Positions 10,809 to 19,214 of a DNA stretch of 64,000 nt are shown piece after piece (positions within the stretch are counted from its first letter, which is position 1; each line of letters starts with the position of its first letter). Source of the DNA: Halobacteriovoraceae bacterium (GTDB lineage: Bacteria; Bdellovibrionota; Bacteriovoracia; Bacteriovoracales; Bacteriovoracaceae); contig JACKAJ010000015.1 in NCBI GenBank assembly GCA_020635135.1, forward strand, positions 1,566,233 through 1,630,232. Reading direction: 5' to 3'. Made by a program: the position numbers and the translations under genes. The notes beneath the pieces are model-generated. The model saw only the letters and a program-made list of their open reading frames with translations, was not told where the DNA came from and searched no databases.

Positions 10809-11490
10809 GGAGTTTCATTTCAAACATAACAGTTTCACCACCTTGTATTTTTGGAGGGGCACCTCGATCACCATACGCGAGATCAGAGGGAGCAATGATT
10901 GAAATTTCCCCTCCAATACCAATCAAGGATAAAGCTTCTTTCCAAGCAGGGATTAGTCCATCGTAAGGATAGCGGGGGATATTGTTGGGACTTGTTTTAT
11001 CAAAAACAGTATTGTCTATTTTTTTACCTACAAAACTTATTTTAACGAGTTTGTCATTAAGTTTTTTCTTGGAACTCCCTGTCTTCTCAATTTTGTAGAG
11101 AAGACCACTTTCACTTTTTTTAAATTCTCCGGAAGCAAGTTTGTCTTCAATAAAGGATTTCCCCTTTTCAATATTTACAGAGGCAACCTTGGCATTTTCT
11201 TGTTCGATGAGTTCGCCGGCTTTCATTGTATATTCTGCGATGTCGACTTTCGGTTCTGAACCGTAGGTTGAATCTTTTAGACCATTAAAAAAGTGATCCA
11301 GGTCTGAATTATTGGGGTTGAGCTTTTTCAATTTTTTTCCATACTCGTATGCGAGGGCATAAAATATTTTTGAATTTTCACTGCTCATTTCACTCGAGCT
11401 TGAAGCACTTTTAGACCCCTCCGCTTTTTTATCGTTGCAAGAAACAAACGCAAAGCTGATTAAAGTTGTCAGGATAATTATTTTTTTCAT
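10786..11490 (-). CDS. FKBP-type peptidyl-prolyl isomerase lipoprotein
   Basis: 234 residues and the first gene of a two-gene operon. The signal peptide ends at the lipobox FAFVSC. A Ser-rich linker follows, then a helical region (~40-110) and an FKBP domain (~115-232). The domain contains SESGLLYK, VFDKTSP (the FDxS region), LIPAWKEAL (usual VIxGWxEaL) and SDLAYGDRGAPP. It is a paralogue of the next gene, suggesting duplication. The start is supported by GAGGA about 7 bases upstream and by a TTGAGT/TATAAT promoter further up. The likely role is periplasmic protein folding. Confidence 0.82.
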   Translation of the reverse strand: MKKIIILTTLISFAFVSCNDKKAEGSKSASSSSEMSSENSKIFYALAYEYGKKLKKLNPNNSDLDHFFNGLKDSTYGSEPKVDIAEYTMKAGELIEQENAKVASVNIEKGKSFIEDKLASGEFKKSESGLLYKIEKTGSSKKKLNDKLVKISFVGKKIDNTVFDKTSPNNIPRYPYDGLIPAWKEALSLIGIGGEISIIAPSDLAYGDRGAPPKIQGGETVMFEMKLHGVENKE

Positions 11491-11536
11491 TGTCTTTTCC
11501 TCTAATAGATATATTTAAGATTTCTTTATAAAGCAT

Positions 11537-11565
11537 ATTATAGAAGATCTGATGTCTCAACTCAA
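11537..11565 (-). promoter_or_regulatory. Sigma70-type promoter of the FKBP lipoprotein pair
   Basis: On the minus strand, TTGAGT (11565-11560) is followed after exactly 17 bases by a perfect TATAAT (11542-11537). It lies about 47 bp upstream of the FKBP start at 11490. The spacing and the -10 match are the evidence. Confidence 0.7.
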
Positions 11566-11597
11566 TCCCGACTAAATTAAACTTGGTCATTTTCAAT

Positions 11598-11625
11598 TAA
11601 ATTTCCTTGCTGTTCCTTACGATAA
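11598..11625 (+). promoter_or_regulatory. Possible sigma28-like promoter before the HD-GYP-like gene
   Basis: TAAA at 11598-11601 and TACGATAA at 11618-11625 resemble the flagellar sigma28 pattern TAAA-N15-GCCGATAA, with one extra base of spacing. The box ends 8 bp before the ATG at 11634, so the transcript would be leaderless or nearly so. No Shine-Dalgarno sequence precedes that ATG. This is weak and needs a mapped 5' end. Confidence 0.3.
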
Positions 11626-11633
11626 GTCTTTAA

Positions 11634-12722
11634 ATGACAACCAAAGTTTCTTTCATTGTTTTGCCTACTAAAATGTTAGTGATAGGCGAGCAAATTTTAT
11701 GCAATGTCTATGTCCACCTTAGCGATGGCAAGGCTGTCCTTATCATGAAACAAGGAGATGTTCTTCATGAGGAAGACGTCGAAAGATTTGCAAAATACCC
11801 AAGAGACAAGCTGCTGATTACCAAAGAAGAGTACAACGAATATATTTCTTCACAAAAGGACAAATTCATAGAATCGGTCGTTAATGGCGATGGTGAACTC
11901 TCACAAGAATCTAAAAAAGAACTCGTTGCCCATGTTTTTAATGTTAGCGACGACGATACGGCTGAGGAAAAAGTTGAAACGATTGTTGGTCGATCCAAAG
12001 AACTCATTTCAGGGCTTCTCACGAATCAATCGAAATTTGATTTCAAACAGCTTTTAGGCGTTCTTAAAAACATGGAAAACGACAGTGATCCTTATAAAAT
12101 TCATGCCTCTCAAGTAAGTTCTATTTCTATGATGATTGCTCAGCTTGTTCCTGCTGTACAAATGGAGCATATTAATGAAATTGGTTTGGCTGCTGCTATT
12201 CACAGTATGGGTCTGCAATTTCTCTCTAATCCGAGCGGATTCAATCTTGTTCATCCACTCTTTGAAACTGAAGGCTTTGAACTTGGAATGGATGTGGATC
12301 AAAATTTTGTAAACAAAGTTATCGATAAACATTTTAAGGGACACTATAGCCTGGATGCAAAAGAAGAAGATGTTTATATTAAACATCTCGCTTTTCTCAA
12401 AGATATTCCTTTAAATTCAAAATATAAAAATCTCATTGGAGTCAAACGTACGCTCGATGATTTCAAAAAAATTCAAGAAAAAGATTCCGAAGCTGGTGTT
12501 GGCTTCAATCCCTATCTTTCAGCAAAAATTCTCATTATTGGAGATCGATTACTAGGACACCTCAAAGCTTCGTCCGAAGGGACATCAATGGCCGATATTG
12601 TCCTTAGAATGAAGGCTGAGCACAGTAATTCCGATAAAAGAGTGGTCTACGACCACAAATACTTAGACCTCCTTCAAGAAGTTTTCTCCAAAGATTCTGG
12701 CAGCTTACCAAAAGCCGCATAA
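11634..12722 (+). CDS. Degenerate HD-GYP-like domain protein
   Basis: 362 residues, predicted cytoplasmic. The N-terminal ~70 residues (ILCNVYVHLSDGK, then a KGD-like turn and LLITKEEY) match the small beta domain often found before HD/HD-GYP domains. The core at ~150-260 has helix IHASQVSSISMMIAQLV (His157), then IGLAAAIHSMG at ~183-193. The canonical HD pair is His190-Ser191 here, and the downstream GYP signature is not recognisable. c-di-GMP hydrolysis is therefore unlikely; a binding, scaffold or regulatory role is more plausible. There is no clear ribosome binding site at the start. Confidence 0.6.
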   Translation: MTTKVSFIVLPTKMLVIGEQILCNVYVHLSDGKAVLIMKQGDVLHEEDVERFAKYPRDKLLITKEEYNEYISSQKDKFIESVVNGDGELSQESKKELVAHVFNVSDDDTAEEKVETIVGRSKELISGLLTNQSKFDFKQLLGVLKNMENDSDPYKIHASQVSSISMMIAQLVPAVQMEHINEIGLAAAIHSMGLQFLSNPSGFNLVHPLFETEGFELGMDVDQNFVNKVIDKHFKGHYSLDAKEEDVYIKHLAFLKDIPLNSKYKNLIGVKRTLDDFKKIQEKDSEAGVGFNPYLSAKILIIGDRLLGHLKASSEGTSMADIVLRMKAEHSNSDKRVVYDHKYLDLLQEVFSKDSGSLPKAA

Positions 12723-12842
12723 TAAATCGTCTATATTCGAAGTTTAAAAGATTCTTGTTGACGAAGAACAAAAAAGGTCGTACCTACAACAGATCTTAGT
12801 CTATTTACTACTTTTATCTATATAAATAGAGGAGTTTTTGCT

Positions 12843-14033
12843 ATGGCAAAGGAAAAATTTGATCGGAGTAAACCGCACGTAAACATCGGAACAATCGGAC
12901 ACGTCGACCACGGTAAGACGACGTTGACGGCAGCTATCACTATGACTTTGGCAGAGAAGTTTGGTGGGGATGTCAAAGGATACGCAGAGATTGACTCAGC
13001 GCCAGAAGAAAAGGCAAGAGGGATCACAATCAACACTGCACACGTAGAATATCAAACAGAAAAAAGACACTACGCTCACGTAGACTGTCCGGGACACGCT
13101 GACTATGTAAAGAACATGATCACAGGTGCTGCCCAGATGGACGGAGCGATATTGGTTGTTAACGCCGCAGACGGTCCGATGCCACAGACCAGAGAGCACA
13201 TTCTTCTTGCAAGACAAGTAGGTGTTCCAGCGATCGTTGTTTTTTTGAACAAAGTGGATCAAGTTGATGACCCAGAACTTTTGGAACTAGTAGAGATGGA
13301 AGTGAGAGAACTTCTTTCTTCTTACGACTTTCCAGGGGACGACATTCCTATCGTAGCAGGTTCAGCGCTTGCAGCGGTTGAGAATAGAAACCCAGAGATT
13401 GGAAGAGATAAGATTTTAGAGCTTATGGATAAAGTGGATGAGTACATTCCAACTCCAGAGCGAGATATTGATAAAGATTTCTTGATGCCAGTAGAGGATG
13501 TTTTCTCAATTTCAGGTCGTGGAACAGTTGTTACAGGAAGAGTTGAGAGAGGGATCGTTAAGGTAGGAGAAGAGATCGAGATCGTAGGAATCAGAGATCC
13601 ACAGAAGACAACAGTCACTGGAGTTGAGATGTTTAGAAAACTTCTTGATGAAGGTAGAGCTGGGGATAACGTTGGTCTCCTTCTTAGAGGTCTTAAAAGA
13701 GAAGACGTCGAGAGAGGTCAGTGTTTGATTAAGCCGGGAACAGTTAAGCCGCACAAGAAATTTAAATGTGAAGTTTATATTCTTACGAAAGAAGAGGGTG
13801 GACGTCACACACCGATTTTCAAAGGTTATAGACCACAGTTTTATTTTAGAACAACAGATGTGACTGGTGCGATTGAATTGGCAGCTGGAACAGAGATGAT
13901 CATGCCAGGAGATAACACAAGTTTCACAGCAGAGTTGATCACACCGATTGCGATGGAGAAAGGTCTTCGTTTCGCGATCAGAGAAGGTGGGCGAACAATT
14001 GGTGCTGGGACTGTTACTGAGATAGTGGAGTAA
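12843..14033 (+). CDS. tuf: Elongation factor Tu
   Basis: 396 residues, the normal length. It is a GTPase that delivers aminoacyl-tRNA to the ribosome. The G1 motif GHVDHGKT, G2 region ARGITINTAHVEY, G3 DCPGHADY and G4 NKVD are all intact. Domains II and III continue to the conserved end REGGRTIGAGTVTEIVE. A GAGGAG ribosome binding site lies upstream, and rpsJ follows after 7 bp, so it heads the ribosomal operon. The usual upstream str genes (rpsL, rpsG, fusA) are not in front of it. I could not identify a convincing promoter in 12723-12842. Confidence 0.98.
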   Translation: MAKEKFDRSKPHVNIGTIGHVDHGKTTLTAAITMTLAEKFGGDVKGYAEIDSAPEEKARGITINTAHVEYQTEKRHYAHVDCPGHADYVKNMITGAAQMDGAILVVNAADGPMPQTREHILLARQVGVPAIVVFLNKVDQVDDPELLELVEMEVRELLSSYDFPGDDIPIVAGSALAAVENRNPEIGRDKILELMDKVDEYIPTPERDIDKDFLMPVEDVFSISGRGTVVTGRVERGIVKVGEEIEIVGIRDPQKTTVTGVEMFRKLLDEGRAGDNVGLLLRGLKREDVERGQCLIKPGTVKPHKKFKCEVYILTKEEGGRHTPIFKGYRPQFYFRTTDVTGAIELAAGTEMIMPGDNTSFTAELITPIAMEKGLRFAIREGGRTIGAGTVTEIVE

Positions 14034-14040
14034 GCAAAAT

Positions 14041-14349
14041 ATGAAGACGAATAGACTTCGAATTAAATTAAGAGCTTATGATTACAAAGTCTTGGACGGT
14101 TCAGTACAAGAAATTGTACAAACTGCTAAAAACACGGGAGCGAGAGTAGCTGGGCCTATTCCGCTTCCGACGGAAATCAATCGCTTTACAGTTCTTCGTT
14201 CTCCTCACATTGATAAAAAATCACGTGAGCAGTTTGAAATGAGAACTCATAAGCGTTTGGTGGATATTATTGACCCGACACAGCAAACAGTCGACAGCTT
14301 AATGAAGCTCGATTTGTCTGCAGGTGTTGACGTAGAGATTAAGTATTAG
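14041..14349 (+). CDS. rpsJ: 30S ribosomal protein S10
   Basis: 102 residues, the usual size. It contains LRIKLRAYDYKVLDGSV, GPIPLPT and the R.HKR..DI segment (THKRLVDIID) typical of uS10. It is a small-subunit head protein and in many bacteria also the NusE partner in antitermination. It lies 7 bp after tuf and before a 107-bp gap leading to rplC, the longest gap in the operon. Confidence 0.97.
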   Translation: MKTNRLRIKLRAYDYKVLDGSVQEIVQTAKNTGARVAGPIPLPTEINRFTVLRSPHIDKKSREQFEMRTHKRLVDIIDPTQQTVDSLMKLDLSAGVDVEIKY

Positions 14350-14411
14350 TAATAGTTACAAGCTCTAATTTTTTTAGAACAAACTATTAAACAATTAATT
14401 AACCCATGAAC

Positions 14412-14444
14412 GCATCCCTTTGAAACCAACATAAAGGGTGATGC
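14412..14444 (+). promoter_or_regulatory. Leader hairpin just before rplC
   Basis: GCATCCCTTT at 14412-14421 pairs with AAAGGGTGATGC at 14433-14444. This gives six pairs, a 2-base bulge, then four pairs, closing an 11-base loop. It sits about 12 bases before the rplC start, just upstream of GGAGGAAAG. S10 operons of other bacteria carry leader structures for r-protein autoregulation, but this one is between rpsJ and rplC and its role is inference. Confidence 0.4.
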
Positions 14445-14456
14445 TGTGGAGGAAAG

Positions 14457-15209
14457 ATGACTGATAATGAAAAGACAGAGGCAACTACGCCTGAAGTAGA
14501 AGCTACAACAGAAGTAACTGCATCCGCAGAACAATCTAAAGAAGAAAAGAAAGCAAAAGGACCATCAAAGGTTTCTTTGAAAGAGTTTTATGGGCTTAAA
14601 GCCGGTATGACTCGCATTTTTGACAGCGAAGGACGTCACGTTCCTGTTACCGTTGTTAAGCTTATCCCTAATTACATCACACAAGTTAAAACTGCTGATA
14701 AAGACGGCTATGCTGCTTATCAAGTTGGGTATTATGAAAAGAGAGCTAAGCTTCTCAATAAACCAACAGCAGGGCATTTAAAGAAAGCAGGGCTTAAAGA
14801 AAACGTTACTCGTTTTTATGAAGTTCAAGCTGATGAAGTTGATGCTTCTAATATTGGAAAACAAGTTGATGTTCTTGAGAACTTTACAAAAGACACCTAC
14901 GTTGATGTGACATCAATTTCTAAAGGAAAGGGATTCCAAGGGGTTATTAAACGCCATGGTTTTCGTGGAGGACCTGCTTCACACGGATCTCACTTTCACC
15001 GTCACGGGGGATCGATTGGTAACCGTGCAACTCCAGGGCGTGTCTTTAAATTAAAGAAAATGCCTGGGCACATGGGACAAAAGAAAAGAACAATTCAAAA
15101 TTTAAGAGTTATTGAAGTAAACCAAGACCAAGGCTACATGCTTGTTAAAGGATCGATTCCTGGACACAAAAATAGTTTTGTTAAGGTACAGACCTCAGTT
15201 AAAAAGTAA
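14457..15209 (+). CDS. rplC: 50S ribosomal protein L3 with N-terminal extension
   Basis: 250 residues, about 40 longer than usual. The uL3 fold begins at FYGLKAGMTRIF (~42) and includes the conserved SKGKGFQGVIKRHGF, SHGSHFHRHGGSIG and PGHMGQKKRTIQ loops near the peptidyl-transferase centre. Before it is a ~40-residue tail rich in Glu, Thr, Ala and Lys. The start is well supported by GGAGGAAAG directly before the ATG, and no internal start fits better. The extra tail probably lies on the ribosome surface; its role is unknown. Confidence 0.96.
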   Translation: MTDNEKTEATTPEVEATTEVTASAEQSKEEKKAKGPSKVSLKEFYGLKAGMTRIFDSEGRHVPVTVVKLIPNYITQVKTADKDGYAAYQVGYYEKRAKLLNKPTAGHLKKAGLKENVTRFYEVQADEVDASNIGKQVDVLENFTKDTYVDVTSISKGKGFQGVIKRHGFRGGPASHGSHFHRHGGSIGNRATPGRVFKLKKMPGHMGQKKRTIQNLRVIEVNQDQGYMLVKGSIPGHKNSFVKVQTSVKK

Positions 15210-15225
15210 ATCGGAGATATAAAAA

Positions 15226-15846
15226 ATGTCGACTAAAGTAAAACTTTACAATGAAAATTTTGAGCCAGCAGGAGATGAAACGGTATCGGTTGATCTCAGC
15301 ACTGAAGTTATCTCCGTACCCGCTGTTCACCAAGTTGTGAAATCACTTCTTGCGAATCGACGCCAAGGAACAGCTTCTACTAAAACAAAGGGGTTGGTTT
15401 CTGGTGGTGGAGCAAAACCTTTTAAGCAAAAGGGAACTGGACGTGCTCGTCAAGGTTCAATTCGTGCTCCTAACCAAGTAGGTGGGGGAACAGCTTTTGG
15501 TCCTCAACCAAGAGATTTCTCACAAAAAATTAATAAAAAAATGATGAAAAAAGCTATTCGATCTGTTCTTGCTGATAAGAACAACGAAGGAGCTCTTTTT
15601 GTTGTTAACGATTTTAAATCAGACGGAAAGACAAAAACTCTTAGCGAAAAACTTACTAAAAAAGACATGTTGCCAGCTCTCTTTATTTCAGAAGACAGAG
15701 CGAACGCTATTCTTAAAGCAAGCAATAACCTCGAAAGAGGAAAAGGTCTTCCTGTTGAAGGCTTCAGTGTTTACGAAGCAGTGAAGTTTAAAAACCTCAT
15801 TATCGAAAAAGGTGCTTTTGATAAATTAGTACAAAGGTTGGTGTAA
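15226..15846 (+). CDS. rplD: 50S ribosomal protein L4
   Basis: 206 residues, normal for uL4. It has the conserved loop GGGAKPFKQKGTGRARQGS, which reaches into the exit tunnel, and RAPNQVGGGTAFGPQPRDF. In several bacteria L4 represses its own operon; whether it binds the hairpin before rplC here is unknown. It lies 16 bp after rplC and 1 bp before rplW. Confidence 0.97.
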   Translation: MSTKVKLYNENFEPAGDETVSVDLSTEVISVPAVHQVVKSLLANRRQGTASTKTKGLVSGGGAKPFKQKGTGRARQGSIRAPNQVGGGTAFGPQPRDFSQKINKKMMKKAIRSVLADKNNEGALFVVNDFKSDGKTKTLSEKLTKKDMLPALFISEDRANAILKASNNLERGKGLPVEGFSVYEAVKFKNLIIEKGAFDKLVQRLV

Positions 15847-15847
15847 G

Positions 15848-16138
15848 ATGGCACATTTAAGTGAAGTAATCATTAAACCATTGTTGACAGAAAAGTCTTC
15901 AAACTTGACTGATAAGTTGAATACTTACTGTTTTCAAGTGAATAGAAAATCGACTAAGACAGACATCAAAAATGCGATTGAAAGATTTTTTGATGTAAAA
16001 GTTAAGAGAGTAACGACGTCGACAACTCCTGGGAAATTGAGAAGACACGGAAGAAGCATTAAGAAAACTCCAAACGTGAAGAAAGCTTACATCCAGGTAC
16101 AAGACGGCCAAAAAATTGAATTGTTTAAAGGTATATAA
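15848..16138 (+). CDS. rplW: 50S ribosomal protein L23
   Basis: 96 residues. It shows the uL23 pattern IIKPLLTEKSS, YCFQVNRKSTKTDIKNAIE and VKRVTTSTTPGK. It forms part of the exit-tunnel rim that docks trigger factor and SRP. Only one base separates it from the rplD stop, so translation is tightly coupled. Confidence 0.96.
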   Translation: MAHLSEVIIKPLLTEKSSNLTDKLNTYCFQVNRKSTKTDIKNAIERFFDVKVKRVTTSTTPGKLRRHGRSIKKTPNVKKAYIQVQDGQKIELFKGI

Positions 16139-16148
16139 GGAATAAAAA

Positions 16149-16976
16149 ATGGCAATTAAAAAGTTTAAACCAACATCGCCTTCATTACGAAAAATGACCG
16201 TTATGACTAGTGAGGGACTAAGCGAAAATAAGCCACTTAAATCGCTTACCGCTAAAAAAGCGAACAAAGCGGGACGAAATACCCACGGACGAATCACTGT
16301 TCGAAGAAGAGGTGGAGGCGTTAAGCAGCGCTATAGAATCATCGACTTCAAAAGAGATAAAATTGATATTCCAGCAACTGTTAAGACGATTGAATACGAT
16401 CCAAACAGAACATGCCATATTGCTCTTTTATCTTATAAAGATGGTGAAAAAAGATACATCCTGGCTCCTCAAGGTTTGAAAGTTGGTGATGAAGTTATTT
16501 CTTCTGATGGTGCCGATATCAAAGTTGGAAACAGCAAGATGTTAAGAGATATTCCAGTTGGGACTCTTGTTCACAATATCGAACTTTATCCGCAATCCGG
16601 TGGGCAGTTAAGTCGTTCAGCAGGTGCTTATGCTCAGCTAATGGCAAAAGAAGGAAGAGAAGCTCTACTTCGACTTCCCTCTGGCGAATTGAGAAAAGTT
16701 AAAGACAATTGTCGAGCAACAATTGGACAAATTGGTAACCTTGAATACGAACAAGTGAATATTGGGAAAGCTGGGAAAAATCGCCACAGAGGAATTCGTC
16801 CTCATGTTCGCGGTGTGAGTATGAACCCAGTTGATCACCCACATGGGGGTGGTGAAGGGCGTACTTCAGGTGGACGTCATCCTTGTACTCCTTGGGGACA
16901 ACCGACCAAAGGTTACAAAACAAGAAAAAATAAAAGAACTGATAAGTTTATTGTTAAAAGAAGAAACAAAAAATAA
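16149..16976 (+). CDS. rplB: 50S ribosomal protein L2
   Basis: 275 residues, full length. uL2 landmarks are GRNTHGRITVRRRGGGVKQ, the RYILAPQGLKVGD strand, and the C-terminal VRGVSMNPVDHPHGGGEGR containing the conserved His that supports subunit association. It is followed by rpsS. Confidence 0.98.
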   Translation: MAIKKFKPTSPSLRKMTVMTSEGLSENKPLKSLTAKKANKAGRNTHGRITVRRRGGGVKQRYRIIDFKRDKIDIPATVKTIEYDPNRTCHIALLSYKDGEKRYILAPQGLKVGDEVISSDGADIKVGNSKMLRDIPVGTLVHNIELYPQSGGQLSRSAGAYAQLMAKEGREALLRLPSGELRKVKDNCRATIGQIGNLEYEQVNIGKAGKNRHRGIRPHVRGVSMNPVDHPHGGGEGRTSGGRHPCTPWGQPTKGYKTRKNKRTDKFIVKRRNKK

Positions 16977-16997
16977 GGAACGAGGAAGGAATAAATT

Positions 16998-17279
16998 ATG
17001 GCTAGATCCATTAAGAAAGGACCATTTGTTGACTGGGGACTTCTTAAAAAAGTTCGCGCACTTTCTGAAGAAGATAAAAAGAAAGGCAACAAAGTTATTA
17101 AAACATGGTCGAGAAGATCAACTATTACTCCAGAATTTATCGGCTTAACGTTTGCCGTTCATAACGGGAAAAAATTTATTCCTGTGTATGTTACAGACAA
17201 TATGATTGGTCACAAACTAGGTGAGTTCTCTATGACTAGAAATTATCACGGTCATGGAGCTGATAAGAAGAAAAAGTAG
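16998..17279 (+). CDS. rpsS: 30S ribosomal protein S19
   Basis: 93 residues. It begins MARSIKKGPFVDWGLLKK and contains TWSRRSTITPEFIGLTFAVHNG and IGHKLGEFSMTR, the standard uS19 signature. It is a head protein near the decoding tRNAs. The tail is Lys-rich (DKKKK), which is normal. Confidence 0.97.
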   Translation: MARSIKKGPFVDWGLLKKVRALSEEDKKKGNKVIKTWSRRSTITPEFIGLTFAVHNGKKFIPVYVTDNMIGHKLGEFSMTRNYHGHGADKKKK

Positions 17280-17302
17280 TAGAGCTTAAAAAGGAATAAG
17301 AT

Positions 17303-17638
17303 ATGGCAATTACAGTACACAATAGAAGCGTTGGCATTGCTCCTAGAAAAGTAAGGCTTGTTGCAGACCTTATTAGAAGAAAAAAGGTCTCTGAAGCTCT
17401 TCCTATTCTTCGCTTTTGCGAAAAGAAAGAAATAGGAATTGTTCTCTACAAATTACTTAACAGTGCAATGGCCATTGCAGATGAAAGCGAAAAATATGAT
17501 CTCGATAACCTCATCGTTGATAAAATTATGGTGAGTGAAGGGCCAACTTTAAAGAGAATTCAGCCCCGTGCCCAAGGTCGAGCATTTAGAATTAGAAAAA
17601 GAACTAGTCACATAACAGTGAGTTTGAAGGAGCAATAG
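17303..17638 (+). CDS. rplV: 50S ribosomal protein L22
   Basis: 111 residues. It carries GIAPRKVRLVADLIRRK and the C-terminal tunnel hairpin ending PRAQGRAFRIRKRTSHITV, typical of uL22. AAAGGA is placed correctly before the ATG. It ends 3 bp before rpsC. Confidence 0.97.
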   Translation: MAITVHNRSVGIAPRKVRLVADLIRRKKVSEALPILRFCEKKEIGIVLYKLLNSAMAIADESEKYDLDNLIVDKIMVSEGPTLKRIQPRAQGRAFRIRKRTSHITVSLKEQ

Positions 17639-17641
17639 TCA

Positions 17642-18271
17642 ATGGGACAAAAAGTACACCCTTATGGATTTAGATTAGGATATATTAAGCCATGGCAAGC
17701 GAATTGGTACACAAAAGACAATTATCCCAAGATGCTTGTTCAAGACTTGAAAATTCGTGAGTACCTCGACAAAGAACTTGCGAATGCAGCTATATCTAAA
17801 ACTGAAATTTCTCGGACTTCAAACCAAGTTAAAATCACTGTTTACTCTGCTAAGCCAGGGGTTGCGATTGGTAAAAAAGGTGCAGGGATTGAGAAAATCA
17901 GAAATGATCTCAAAAACCTGACAGATGGAAGCCAAGTAATTTTTAATATTGCTGAAGTTAAGAGACCAGATTCAGACTCTCAGATCATTGCTCAGAACAT
18001 TGCTAATCAATTAGAAAAACGTATTGCGTTTAGAAGAGCGATGAAAAAAGTGATGACTCAAGCTTTCCGTTCCGGTGTTAAGGGGATCAAAGTTAAGTGT
18101 GCGGGAAGACTTGGTGGAGCTGAGATGGCCAGAACTGAAGGGTATTCTGAAAGAAAAGTCCCCCTTCACACTTTGAGAGCTGATATTGATTACAGTACAG
18201 CTGAAGCTAAGACAACTTACGGAATCATTGGTGTGAAAGTTTGGGTTTATAAAGGCGAAATTTATAAATAA
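17642..18271 (+). CDS. rpsC: 30S ribosomal protein S3
   Basis: 209 residues. It starts MGQKVHPYGFRLGYIKPW and has the KH-domain loop KPGVAIGKKGAGIEKIR and the C-terminal GVKGIKVKCAGRLGGAEMART, typical of uS3. It forms part of the mRNA entry channel. Confidence 0.98.
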   Translation: MGQKVHPYGFRLGYIKPWQANWYTKDNYPKMLVQDLKIREYLDKELANAAISKTEISRTSNQVKITVYSAKPGVAIGKKGAGIEKIRNDLKNLTDGSQVIFNIAEVKRPDSDSQIIAQNIANQLEKRIAFRRAMKKVMTQAFRSGVKGIKVKCAGRLGGAEMARTEGYSERKVPLHTLRADIDYSTAEAKTTYGIIGVKVWVYKGEIYK

Positions 18272-18283
18272 AGGAAAAGAGAT

Positions 18284-18703
18284 ATGTTAAGTCCAAAAAA
18301 AGTTAAATGGAGAAAACAGCAGAAAGGTCGAATGAAAGGAAAAGCTTACCGTGGTAACCGATTGGTTTACGGTGAGTATGGACTTCAAGCTGTGACTTGT
18401 GGGTATTTAACAAACCGTCAAATTGAAGCTGCCCGTATTGCGATCTCAAGAGAGACCAAAAGGGGTGGGAAAGTTTTTATTAAAGTTTTCCCTGATAAGT
18501 CTTTGTCAAAAAAGCCTGCTGAAGTACGGATGGGGAAAGGAAAAGGTTCTCCTGAACAGTGGGTTGCAGTTGTAAAGCCAGGAAGAATTCTTTTTGAAGT
18601 CCAAGGAATTCCTAAGGATATTTCAGAAAAAGCGCTTCGATTGGCCATGTATAAATTACCAATTAAGACGAAAATAGTTTCCAAAGAAGCTATGGAGCAA
18701 TAA
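18284..18703 (+). CDS. rplP: 50S ribosomal protein L16
   Basis: 139 residues. It begins MLSPKKVKWRKQQKGRMKGKA and has YGLQAVTCGYLTNRQIEAAR, FPDKSLSKKPAEVRMGKGKG and ALRLAMYKLPIKTK, as in uL16. It contacts the A-site tRNA region. Confidence 0.97.
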   Translation: MLSPKKVKWRKQQKGRMKGKAYRGNRLVYGEYGLQAVTCGYLTNRQIEAARIAISRETKRGGKVFIKVFPDKSLSKKPAEVRMGKGKGSPEQWVAVVKPGRILFEVQGIPKDISEKALRLAMYKLPIKTKIVSKEAMEQ

Positions 18704-18727
18704 TAGAAGAGTCTAGGGGTTTTAGAG

Positions 18728-18922
18728 ATGGAAATGAAAGATATCAAGAGTTTAAAAGAAAAAGACGTCGTCGAAAAAGTTGAAGAATTAAAGTCTCAGC
18801 TCTTTGACATGAAAATTCAGAAGGCAACTTCTGGTGTCGATAAACCTCATCTAAAAAAAGAGATGAAGAGAAATATCGCAAGATTATTAACACATAAGAG
18901 TGATTTACAAAAAAACGTGTAA
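18728..18922 (+). CDS. rpmC: 50S ribosomal protein L29
   Basis: 64 residues forming two helices: DIKSLKEKDVVEKVEELKSQL, then the FDMKIQKATSG turn and KRNIARLLT, as in uL29. It lies between rplP and rpsQ as expected. The start is ATG 18728; a second ATG two codons in is possible. Confidence 0.93.
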   Translation: MEMKDIKSLKEKDVVEKVEELKSQLFDMKIQKATSGVDKPHLKKEMKRNIARLLTHKSDLQKNV

Positions 18923-18934
18923 GGAAAGATATTT

Positions 18935-19189
18935 ATGAGCGAATCGAGTAAAAAATTTAAAAGAAAACTTTATGGGAAAGTTGTTAGCCAATCTGGTGCA
19001 AAGACAATTGTCGTAGAAGTTCAGCGACGATTTAAAGATCCTAAGTACAGCAAGTTTATTACGAGAACAAAAAAGTATCACGCTCATGATGAAGAGAGCA
19101 AAGCTCAGGTCGGACAAAAAGTTGCTATTATTGAGTCTCGTCCTTACTCGAAACTTAAAAGATGGGAATTATTACAAGTTAGAGACTAA
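18935..19189 (+). CDS. rpsQ: 30S ribosomal protein S17
   Basis: 84 residues. uS17 features are KLYGKVVSQSGAKTIVVEV, KFITRTKKYHAHDE and VAIIESRPYSKLKRWELL. It is an early-assembly small-subunit protein. It lies 12 bp after rpmC. Confidence 0.96.
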   Translation: MSESSKKFKRKLYGKVVSQSGAKTIVVEVQRRFKDPKYSKFITRTKKYHAHDEESKAQVGQKVAIIESRPYSKLKRWELLQVRD

Positions 19190-19214
19190 TAAAAATTAGT
19201 CAGGAGATAAGAAA

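Noticed and set aside
12723..12842. TTGACG with a 17-bp spacer before tuf as a promoter
   Set aside because: The corresponding -10 (TACCTA) matches poorly; TATAAA at 12821 has no good -35. A promoter is expected but cannot be placed.
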